From Pseudochrobactrum kiredjianiae (GTDB lineage Bacteria > Pseudomonadota > Alphaproteobacteria > Rhizobiales > Rhizobiaceae), in the NCBI RefSeq assembly GCF_030362795.1, contig NZ_JAUCBM010000016.1, positions 1 to 64,000 of the forward strand: a DNA stretch of 64,000 bases. Direction: 5' to 3'. The notes under the pieces are model-generated. The model made no database searches and was not told the DNA's origin. It saw nothing but the letters and a program-made list of their open reading frames with translations. Shown here piece after piece: positions 1 through 8,604 of the stretch. The position numbers and the translations under genes were made by a program. Positions within the stretch are counted from its first letter, which is position 1. Each line of letters opens with the position of its first letter.

Positions 1-3000
1 TTCTCGATGATGTTGGTTCTGTGCAGGGTGCAGTGGCCAATGGCAAGACCACGGATGATACCAAGCCGACGATCTCTGGTTCCGGTGCTGAGGGTGGTTC
101 CACGGTTAAGATCTATGACAATGGCGTGTTGCTGGGTGAGACCACCGCTGCGGCCAACGGGACATGGAGCTTCACACCGGGCACAGATCTGAGTGAGGGT
201 GTTCACACCTTCACGGCGACTTCGACCGATAAGGCGGGCAATGAAGGTACAGCCTCGATGCCTTGGAGCATTGAAGTTGACGTGACAGGCCCTGATGCGA
301 AGTTCAAGCCTGAGATCTTGAATGCGAGCGATGATGTTCTGCCAAATACTGGTCTGATCCAGAATGGCGAGTTCACCAATGATACAACGCCGCGCCTCAA
401 TGGTAAGGGTGCGGAGGCCAATGGTCTGATCCGTATCTATAGCGACGGCAAACTGCTTGGCACGGTTCAGGCGGATGCTTCGGGCAACTGGACGTTTGAT
501 GTTCCGACCTTGTCGGAAGGCAAACATTCGTTCATCGCCACCACTGTTGATGCGGCTGGTAATGAGGGAGCATCGTCTTCAGCCTTCTCGTTGAGCGTTG
601 ATACGACAGCGCCGACAGCGAGTGATGCCGAGATTACGCAGGTTGTGGATGCCGTTGCACCGCATGAGGGTAATATCGTCTCCGGCGGTCTGACCAATGA
701 TGCGCGCCCGACTGTGACTGGTACAGCCAAAGAAGGTGTGACGCTTGTTCGCATCTATGACGGCACGACACTGCTTGGTGAGGTTGCGGTGACAGATGGT
801 GCCTGGACCTTCAAGTCCGAGAGCGATCTGTCGAATGGTGTTCACAACTTCCGTATTAAAGCGGTTGATGCGGCGGGCAATGAGGGGCCATATTCCCCGA
901 CCTGGTCTGTGACGATTGATACGGCTGCACCAAATGCCCCGTCGATCACGACTGTCTATGATGATGTGAATGCGGTTCAGGGCAATGTTGCCGATGGTAA
1001 GTCGACGGATGATCTTCGCCCGACACTGTCTGGCGGCAGTGCGGAAGCCGGTTCCACGGTTAAGATCTATGACAAGGGTGTGTTGTTGGGTGAGACGATT
1101 GCCAACAGCAACGGGACCTGGTCGTTCACACCGGGCACTGATCTTGCAACCGGTTCGCATGTGTTCACTGTGACCTCGACGGATAAGGCTGGCAATGAGA
1201 GCGTTCCGTCTGCGGGCTGGACGATCCATATTGACCTGTCTGTACCAAAAACACCGACGATCGATCAGATCTGGGATGATACCAATCCTGGTATCGGCCC
1301 TGTGGGCAAGGGTGAGACCACCAATGATACCACCCCGACGCTGTCCGGTACGGCTGCTGCGGGCACTGTGGTCAAGATCTTCGTCAACGGGACTTTGCTT
1401 GGTGAGACGGTTGCGACTGCAGCCGGCACCTGGACATATACAGGCTTTGTGTCTGACGGTACCCACACCTTCACAGTTCAGTCTGTGAATGCGGTTGGTA
1501 CGGAAAGTGCGCTGTCTGAACCATTCACCATTGTGGTCTCGACCGCTGTGCCTGGCACACCGTCCATCACCGAAGTCAGTGATGATGTTGGGAGTGTCAC
1601 GGGTATTGTCGGCAATGGTAAGCCAACCGACGATGTGCGACCTGAAATCAAGGGTACTGCTGACGCGAATGCGACAATCAACATCTACGATAACGGTTCA
1701 TTCATCGGGAAGGCGACAGCTGATGCCGACGGTAACTGGAAGTTCACACCAACGACCGATCTGACGGAAGGTAACCATGCACTCACAGCCAAAATGGTTG
1801 ATGGTGCAGGTGTGGAAGGCCAGCCTTCGTTCCCGTATAATATCGTAATCGACACAACCGCACCGGATGCCCCGCGCTTTACGGTTGGTTATGACGGTGT
1901 TGGTCCGGTTATCGGTGAATTCGGTGATGGTGCGATTATCAATGATAATCGTCCGAAACTGTCGGGTGCCGGTGCTGAGCCGAATGCGATGGTCAGTATC
2001 TATCAGGGTAGTACTCTGGTGGCGACTGTTCGTGCGGATGCGGGCGGTCAGTGGAGCTGGAAGGCGACTGATGCAATTGCTGACGGTACTTATACATTTA
2101 CGGCTAAAACAACGGATGCCGCAGGTAATGTGAGTGCTGCTTCTGATGGCTTTAAAGTCACAGTGGATACAGTTGCACCGAACAAGCCGGTTATTGCGTT
2201 CATTACGGATGATCAAGAACCGATCGTCGGAAACATTGCAAAAGACGGCTTTACCAATGACACGACACCAACTCTGAAAGGTACCGGCGCTGAAGCCAAT
2301 GGTCTTGTCCGCATTTATGACGGCACAACGCTGATTGGTGAAGTAACGGCCGATGCATCGGGTGGGTGGAGCTATACACCGGTCAATCCGCTGAGCAATG
2401 GTCCTCATACATTCACGGTTGTGAGTGTGGATGCGGCAGGCAACGTGTCTGTCAAGTCTGACGAGTTCAAGATTACGGTTGACACACTTGCGCCAGCGTC
2501 CCCATCCATCACCAACGTATTGGACGATGTCGGTGCGGTTCAGGGTACAGTTGCCAATGGCAAAACGACCGATGATACCAAGCCACGTCTCTCCGGTTCG
2601 GGTGCGGAAAGCGGTTCTGTTGTCAAGATTTACGACAATGGTACGCTGATTGGTCAGACTATTGCCAATCCGAACGGTACATGGGCGTTCACACCAACCA
2701 CTGATCTGAAAGAGGGTGCACATAGCTTTACTGTTACGGCAACCGATCAGGCCGGTAACGAGAGCGGTGAATCCATTGCATGGGTTGTAACTGTTGATCT
2801 GACGCCACCGGCTAAACCGGAAATCACAGCCGTCTTTGACGATGTGGCGCCGGGCATTGGGAATGTTCCGAACGGTACGCCGACGAACGACCCAACACCG
2901 ACTTTGGCCGGTAAGGGTGATGCCGGTACAACAATCCGTGTCTATGACGGTACAGTGTTACTTGGAGAAACCACGGTTCGTGCAGACGGAACATGGGCTT

Positions 3001-6000
3001 ATACAGCGCCATTGCTGGCAGATGGCTCGCATACATTTACGGTCACCTCTGTGGATGAGGCAGGCAATGTGTCTGCCACCTCTAACAGTTGGTCTGTGGT
3101 GATTTCGACTATCCCGCCGGAAGTGCCGAAAATTGAGAACCTGGCTAATAATAACGGCTCGGAACTGATTCAGGTGGCCAATAACGGCGTGACAAACGAT
3201 CAGGATCCTCTGCTCACGGGTACTGCGCAGCCAAACCTTGTCATTCGTATTTATGACAATGGTGCATTGCTTGGTTCCACAACGGCTGATGCTGACGGTA
3301 AGTGGTCGTTCAATTTCAAAACCGCCAATGTCAAGCTGAGTGAAGGCTATCACAGCCTGACCGCAGCAGCTGTGAATGAACTTGGTTTTGAAGGTTCGCA
3401 ATCGTTCCCACGCATCGTGACGATCGACATCACGCCACCAGCTTCGCCGGTTATTGTCAGTGCGGCTGACGATGTGGGTAGTATTATCAATCCGGCGATG
3501 CCGAATGGCTCTCTGACCGATGATACCTTGCCATCGTTCCGCGGAACAACGGATGCGTATCATGTGATCAAGCTTTACCGTGATGGTGGTATTCTGGTTG
3601 GACAGGCCACTGCTGATGGTAGTGGTAACTGGCAAATCCAGCTGACAGAACCGCTCGACAGCAAGACGCATAATTTCTATGCAACGGCGACTGATCCTGC
3701 GGGTAATACCAGCATTAACAATTCCGGTATCTTCAAGCTGACGGTGGATGCAATTGCACCGGATGCGCCGAAGATTACCCGTATCGTGGATAACGTTCCG
3801 GATCATACCGGTACGATTACAGAAGGTGGTTTGACCAACGATCCGGCACCGCGTGTTGAAGGTACGAGCGAGGGGAATGCCACGATCCATATCTATGCAG
3901 GCAGCTTGTTGGTTGGTACCGTTAAGGCCAACTCGAGCGGTGCATGGTCTATGAAACTGCCGGAAGGTTTGCCGGATGGCAGCTATGTGATTACTGCAAC
4001 AGCAACAGATGCTGCCGGTAATACAGGCCCTGCATCAGCTGGCTACACGATCGTCGTTGATACGAGAGCACCGGATGTGCCGCAAATTACCCATGTGGTT
4101 GATGATGTTCCGGGACATACCGGTAATATCGGCAACCGCCAGACCACCAATGATAATCTGCCACTCATTGTTGGTAAGGGTGAAAAAGGCACCACGATTG
4201 CTGTCTATGACAATGGTAACTATCTGGGCACAACGACTGTCGATGCAGATGGTAACTGGAGCTATCAGGTAACCCGCGTGTTGGGTGATGGTACGCATAA
4301 GTTTACATCTACGGCGACAGACCCTGCCGGTAATACCACAGGTGCGTCCAATACGCTGGAAATCATTATTGACACTGTAGCGCCAACGGCACCGCGTATT
4401 GATGATGCCTATGACAGTGAACTTGGCCGAACCATGAGCAGCGGCACCTTTACAAAGGATACTACACCGACCCTGCGTGGTACGGCTGAAGCCTATAGCA
4501 TCGTTGAGATTTTTGATGATGTTTACGGTGTAATCGGTACGACAACGGCAAATGGCTCGGGTGGCTGGTCGTTTACACCGGCACTTGGGAAAGAATTGCC
4601 GGATGGTGTCTATAACTTTAAAGCGCGTGCAACGGATCTGGCCGGTAATACCGGTCCGGCGATGGGTACAGGCTTTAAGCTGGTCATTGATACAGTGCCC
4701 CCTGTGGCACCGGTTATTGAGCAGGTTATTGATGCGGTTGCCGGTGGTATTGTCGGCAATATCCCAAGTAACGGTCTGACTAATGATACGTATCCGACAC
4801 TGTCTGGTAAGGCTGAAGCCGGTACAACATTGACCTTCTATGGCGGGCCAAATGGTACCACAACTTTAGGCACATTGGTTGTTCCAGCCAGTGGTGTCTG
4901 GACGTATAAAACATCGTATCTCAGTAATGGTGAACACAAGTTCGTTGTTAAGTCGGTGGATGCTGCCGGAAACGAGACCTATTCGAAGGCTCCGTATGTC
5001 GTAACGGTGGATTCTTCGGCGCCATCAACGCCTGTCGTTACTTCTGTCTATGATAGTACGCAGCCGGTGGTTGGTAATATCAGCAGTAATGGCTGGACAA
5101 ATGAGACGAAGCCAACCTTCCAGGGTACGGCTGAGGCTGGTTCGACCCTAACGATTATTCACAACAATGTTGAAGTGGGTACCGTGCTGGTTGGGCCTGA
5201 CGGTAAATGGACCTGGAAGCCAACAACTGATCTGAAAGACGGTTCGAACAGCTTTAACTTCAAGGCCACGGATGCGGCCGGTAATACCAGTGGCAGCACG
5301 TCTACATTCACCATGAATGTGGATACGGTTCCGCCGGTTGCAGCTACCATTGACCGGATTTACGACAATGTTGCTCCGATTACGGGTGATGTACCGAAAG
5401 ACGGTTATACCAATGATGCGACACCAACGATTTATGTGACGGCGGAGGCGTATTCAACGGTCATCATCTATGACAATGGCGTGGAAGTTGCCCGTTATAC
5501 ATTGGGTAATACGACCAGCTGGAACTGGACGCCGAGCCAGAACATCTCGGAAGGCGATCATGTCTACACGGTTAAACAAATTGACCGTGCCGGACAAGAA
5601 AGTCCGCTGTCAGAGCCATGGAAAATCACTGTTGATTTGTTGGCTCCGCCAGCACCAGTCATCCTGCAGGTCTGGGACGATGTTGATCTGTATGTTGGTC
5701 CTGTTGAGCAAGGAAAGTTGACTAATGATAATACGCCAACGGTTTCTGGTACGGGTATTGCCGGTACGAAAGTGACGGTATATGCCAATGGCAATGCTGT
5801 AGGTACGGTTATTGTTGGTGCAGATAATAAATGGAGTTTGACAACAAGCAGGTTAGGTGAGGGAACTGTACTGTTGACCGCCAAAGCTGAAGATCAGGCC
5901 GGTAATCCGAGTGCAACGTCCAACTCTTGGTCAATTTCGGTTGATACAGTTGCCCCATCTTTTGGGCGTAATAGTAGTGATCAACTTGCAAATTTAGATT

Positions 6001-8441
6001 CTTATTATGATACAAGTAAGAGCTATTTTGAATTTAGTCGTACTGTTACTTTGGGTCAGTTTGGGGTTAAAGCAGTAGCTATATTGGATGGTAAGGTTGT
6101 TGCTACGGCCGATGTTGATACAGGAACGGGTAAGTTTAACCTAAAAGTTCCTTTTTCTGAGAATAAAGGATGGAATACTTATCAATTCGCCATCATGGAT
6201 GAGGCTGGTAATATCGCGTATTTTCAGAACAGTTTATTTGATTATCAATATAACGCTGTTATGGGTAATATTTATCATGCTGATGATAAAAAGCCTTATT
6301 TCTTCATTAATAACTCTGATGAGGTGGCGCCGCCGCCAGTTATTACTTTCTATGGTGATGTTATTGGTACGGTTAAGTCATTTATCTATGATGATAGTCC
6401 TACGGATGCCACATCTATTACCGTTTACGGCTACGTTAAAAATGGTGCTGGTGCTACCGGTGGTAGGATTACACTTTATAAAGATGGTGTTGAGGTTGGC
6501 TCTGCGATTGCAGGTAGCGGTAATGGAAAATGGGTTGTTACTGTCAATAACCTCTCTGAGGGTGCACATAAATTCACAGCAACTTATACGATCGCTGGAA
6601 CAACGAGTGTTTTGTCAGAAGCGTTCGAAGTCGTTGTTGATTTGACGCCTCCAGATATTCCGGTAATTGTAGAAATTATCGCTGATGAAGGACTCTATGC
6701 AGGTAAAGTGGATAGTGGCGGTGTCACTAATGATAAGACTGTAATAATTAAAGGTACAACGGAACCTTTGGCGACAGTACGCATCTATGATGGCTCTTCT
6801 CAAATTGGGGAAGTCAAAGCAGATGCCAATGGTAACTGGGTTTATACAACCAATGCATTGAGTGATGGTACACATACCTTCCGCACCCTTGGTATTGACC
6901 GAGCTGGAAATATTGGACAGCTGGATCTTAGTAAGCCTGGTTATGTTGTAACGGTTGATACGCAGCCGCCTGCTGCACCAGCGATCAATGATGCTCTCGA
7001 TGATGTTGGTTCGGTTACGGGTAGCGTGAAGAGTGACGGTGTTACCGATGATACTAAGCCGATGCTGCAAGGGACTGCGGAATATGGCAGCACCGTGCGG
7101 ATCTACGGAACCGATGGTAAGACAATCATCGGAACCGCGGTGACAGATGCCACAACCGGTAAGTGGACGTTCCAGATTCCGACAGATCTTGCTGAAGGCA
7201 AGCACAGCTTTACGGCCGAGGCGATTGATAAGGCCGGTAATATCGGTCCGAAATCTGCGGTCTTTAATATTACCGTTGATACAACTGCACCGGATGCGCC
7301 GAAGATTACCCGCGTCGTGGATGATGTTGCGACGAAGCTGGACGATCTTGTTGATGGTAGTTCTACCAATGATACAAGGCCGACCTTCTACGGTACGGCT
7401 GAAGCCAACAGCACAGTGAGGGTCTATGTTGGTGGTGTTGAAATCGGAACGGCGAAAGCAGATGCCTCCGGCAACTGGAACTTTACACCGGCAGCCGACA
7501 AGGCACTGACAGAAGGCACGCATGTGATTACCTTCAAGGCCATGGATGCGGCAGGTAATCTCAGCACCACAGCAGCCAGCTTTACGGTGAAAGTGGATCT
7601 GACAGCACCTGCTAAACCAGAGCTTACTCAGGTTATCGATGCCGTTGGTACTGAAACCGGTCCGGTCAGCAATAATGGTACAACCGATGACTCCCGCCCG
7701 ACCTTCAAGGGTAAAGGCGAAGCCGGCGGCACAGTTTCCATTATGGCCAATGGCAAGCTGCTGGGCACAACCATAGTTGAGGCAGATGGTACCTGGAGCT
7801 TCAAGCCAAGCGCTGCCATGACAGTTGAAGCGCAGACGATCACAGTAACGGTTGCTGATGCCGCCGGTAACGTGAGCGTGGCCTCTGACCCGTGGAAGAT
7901 CACCATCATCCGTCCGGCTGGTGGCGAACCGCAGGGCTTCAGTGCAGATATGCCGGATAATGGCGATATGCACAGCTTCTCGGCCAGATCGGTTGATCAC
8001 GATCCGCAGGCTGACGACTGGAATGAGCCGCAGGCTCATGCCGCTCCGATGTCGCTTGATACATCTGCTCTGCTTGCAGAACTCGATGTGCAGGATGGCC
8101 AGCACTACGGTGAGGGCGGTTATGGTGTCGATGCTTATGATGGTCAGTCCGTACTAGCTGGTCTGATTGATCTGGCACAGGCAAGTTCGGATACTTCCGG
8201 ACAGGCTGAGAAACCGGCAGAAGAGACAGATGTGACGCAGCTTATTCAGGATGCGCTCACAGAACCTGCGCCGCAGGAAAGCATTGATCTCTCGGCCTTG
8301 CCGGAAGAACAGGCGCCGGATACCGGAGCAGCCGCACCTGCGGTTGAAACCCAGCCGGAACCGCTGGCAGTTCCTCTACCGTTGAATAACGGCGATCTCG
8401 ATCTGGAGCGTTTGCTACAACAGACCTCTGTTCACATTTAA
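1..8441 (+). CDS. Giant Ig-like-repeat adhesin (BapA/LapA type), 5' end outside window
   Basis: This is the C-terminal part (over 2,800 residues) of a very large secreted surface protein. The reading frame is open from base 3, so the true start lies upstream. It is a tandem array of about 24 bacterial Ig-like modules of roughly 100 residues. Each opens with a variant of DTTAPDAP, then TNDTTPTLSGTAEAG, IYDNGTLLGET, DGTWSFTP, and closes with ATDAAGNES. This architecture is known from biofilm adhesins such as BapA and SiiE. One stretch (about 5940-6620) breaks the pattern and is AT-rich. The last 170 residues are acidic and Gln/Pro/Ala-rich and end in LDLERLLQQTSVHI, presumably the secretion signal. 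I see no RTX nonapeptides there. The three secretion genes directly downstream (exporter, adaptor, TolC-like channel) support type I export and cell-surface adhesion. Any N-terminal retention module is outside the window. Confidence 0.93.
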   Translation, partial: LDDVGSVQGAVANGKTTDDTKPTISGSGAEGGSTVKIYDNGVLLGETTAAANGTWSFTPGTDLSEGVHTFTATSTDKAGNEGTASMPWSIEVDVTGPDAKFKPEILNASDDVLPNTGLIQNGEFTNDTTPRLNGKGAEANGLIRIYSDGKLLGTVQADASGNWTFDVPTLSEGKHSFIATTVDAAGNEGASSSAFSLSVDTTAPTASDAEITQVVDAVAPHEGNIVSGGLTNDARPTVTGTAKEGVTLVRIYDGTTLLGEVAVTDGAWTFKSESDLSNGVHNFRIKAVDAAGNEGPYSPTWSVTIDTAAPNAPSITTVYDDVNAVQGNVADGKSTDDLRPTLSGGSAEAGSTVKIYDKGVLLGETIANSNGTWSFTPGTDLATGSHVFTVTSTDKAGNESVPSAGWTIHIDLSVPKTPTIDQIWDDTNPGIGPVGKGETTNDTTPTLSGTAAAGTVVKIFVNGTLLGETVATAAGTWTYTGFVSDGTHTFTVQSVNAVGTESALSEPFTIVVSTAVPGTPSITEVSDDVGSVTGIVGNGKPTDDVRPEIKGTADANATINIYDNGSFIGKATADADGNWKFTPTTDLTEGNHALTAKMVDGAGVEGQPSFPYNIVIDTTAPDAPRFTVGYDGVGPVIGEFGDGAIINDNRPKLSGAGAEPNAMVSIYQGSTLVATVRADAGGQWSWKATDAIADGTYTFTAKTTDAAGNVSAASDGFKVTVDTVAPNKPVIAFITDDQEPIVGNIAKDGFTNDTTPTLKGTGAEANGLVRIYDGTTLIGEVTADASGGWSYTPVNPLSNGPHTFTVVSVDAAGNVSVKSDEFKITVDTLAPASPSITNVLDDVGAVQGTVANGKTTDDTKPRLSGSGAESGSVVKIYDNGTLIGQTIANPNGTWAFTPTTDLKEGAHSFTVTATDQAGNESGESIAWVVTVDLTPPAKPEITAVFDDVAPGIGNVPNGTPTNDPTPTLAGKGDAGTTIRVYDGTVLLGETTVRADGTWAYTAPLLADGSHTFTVTSVDEAGNVSATSNSWSVVISTIPPEVPKIENLANNNGSELIQVANNGVTNDQDPLLTGTAQPNLVIRIYDNGALLGSTTADADGKWSFNFKTANVKLSEGYHSLTAAAVNELGFEGSQSFPRIVTIDITPPASPVIVSAADDVGSIINPAMPNGSLTDDTLPSFRGTTDAYHVIKLYRDGGILVGQATADGSGNWQIQLTEPLDSKTHNFYATATDPAGNTSINNSGIFKLTVDAIAPDAPKITRIVDNVPDHTGTITEGGLTNDPAPRVEGTSEGNATIHIYAGSLLVGTVKANSSGAWSMKLPEGLPDGSYVITATATDAAGNTGPASAGYTIVVDTRAPDVPQITHVVDDVPGHTGNIGNRQTTNDNLPLIVGKGEKGTTIAVYDNGNYLGTTTVDADGNWSYQVTRVLGDGTHKFTSTATDPAGNTTGASNTLEIIIDTVAPTAPRIDDAYDSELGRTMSSGTFTKDTTPTLRGTAEAYSIVEIFDDVYGVIGTTTANGSGGWSFTPALGKELPDGVYNFKARATDLAGNTGPAMGTGFKLVIDTVPPVAPVIEQVIDAVAGGIVGNIPSNGLTNDTYPTLSGKAEAGTTLTFYGGPNGTTTLGTLVVPASGVWTYKTSYLSNGEHKFVVKSVDAAGNETYSKAPYVVTVDSSAPSTPVVTSVYDSTQPVVGNISSNGWTNETKPTFQGTAEAGSTLTIIHNNVEVGTVLVGPDGKWTWKPTTDLKDGSNSFNFKATDAAGNTSGSTSTFTMNVDTVPPVAATIDRIYDNVAPITGDVPKDGYTNDATPTIYVTAEAYSTVIIYDNGVEVARYTLGNTTSWNWTPSQNISEGDHVYTVKQIDRAGQESPLSEPWKITVDLLAPPAPVILQVWDDVDLYVGPVEQGKLTNDNTPTVSGTGIAGTKVTVYANGNAVGTVIVGADNKWSLTTSRLGEGTVLLTAKAEDQAGNPSATSNSWSISVDTVAPSFGRNSSDQLANLDSYYDTSKSYFEFSRTVTLGQFGVKAVAILDGKVVATADVDTGTGKFNLKVPFSENKGWNTYQFAIMDEAGNIAYFQNSLFDYQYNAVMGNIYHADDKKPYFFINNSDEVAPPPVITFYGDVIGTVKSFIYDDSPTDATSITVYGYVKNGAGATGGRITLYKDGVEVGSAIAGSGNGKWVVTVNNLSEGAHKFTATYTIAGTTSVLSEAFEVVVDLTPPDIPVIVEIIADEGLYAGKVDSGGVTNDKTVIIKGTTEPLATVRIYDGSSQIGEVKADANGNWVYTTNALSDGTHTFRTLGIDRAGNIGQLDLSKPGYVVTVDTQPPAAPAINDALDDVGSVTGSVKSDGVTDDTKPMLQGTAEYGSTVRIYGTDGKTIIGTAVTDATTGKWTFQIPTDLAEGKHSFTAEAIDKAGNIGPKSAVFNITVDTTAPDAPKITRVVDDVATKLDDLVDGSSTNDTRPTFYGTAEANSTVRVYVGGVEIGTAKADASGNWNFTPAADKALTEGTHVITFKAMDAAGNLSTTAASFTVKVDLTAPAKPELTQVIDAVGTETGPVSNNGTTDDSRPTFKGKGEAGGTVSIMANGKLLGTTIVEADGTWSFKPSAAMTVEAQTITVTVADAAGNVSVASDPWKITIIRPAGGEPQGFSADMPDNGDMHSFSARSVDHDPQADDWNEPQAHAAPMSLDTSALLAELDVQDGQHYGEGGYGVDAYDGQSVLAGLIDLAQASSDTSGQAEKPAEETDVTQLIQDALTEPAPQESIDLSALPEEQAPDTGAAAPAVETQPEPLAVPLPLNNGDLDLERLLQQTSVHI

Positions 8442-8447
8442 GCTTTT

Positions 8448-8480
8448 GAGGCGCCTCTTTGCGGAGGCGCCTCATTTTGT
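8448..8480 (+). terminator. Rho-independent terminator after the adhesin gene
   Basis: Perfect 10-bp stem GAGGCGCCTC (8448-8457 and 8464-8473) with a 6-base loop, followed by ATTTTGTTGT, seven bases after the adhesin stop codon. It probably limits read-through into the exporter genes, which may then have their own promoter or a lower expression level. Confidence 0.85.
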
Positions 8481-8542
8481 TGTGTAAGCGTATCCGGATC
8501 GTATCGCAGTACAGTGCACGTATTGCGCCCGTTCCGGCCTTT

Positions 8543-8590
8543 GTGTTTTTCCGCATGTTGACCAAACCGGATCCATTTTTGGCTGCATGC
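8543..8590. repeat. Short palindromic intergenic repeat, diverged copy
   Basis: Nested inverted repeat with GCATG at 8553 pairing with CATGC at 8586-8590, and CCAAA at 8562 pairing with TTTGG at 8578. The layout, including the preceding GTTTTT, matches the better preserved copy at 29639-29742. It fills most of the gap between adhesin and exporter. Confidence 0.5.
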
Positions 8591-8604
8591 TTTAGTTCCG
8601 AAAG

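Noticed and set aside
579-1466. Long antisense frame (295 codons) inside the adhesin gene
   Set aside because: Open only because the repeats have a biased codon pattern; similar antisense frames recur at 1698-2723, 2958-3890 and 6615-8105. No ribosome binding site and no recognisable protein.
1-8441. Tandem repeats as a possible CRISPR array
   Set aside because: Repeats are about 300 bases, protein-coding and diverged; no short direct repeats with unique spacers and no cas genes.
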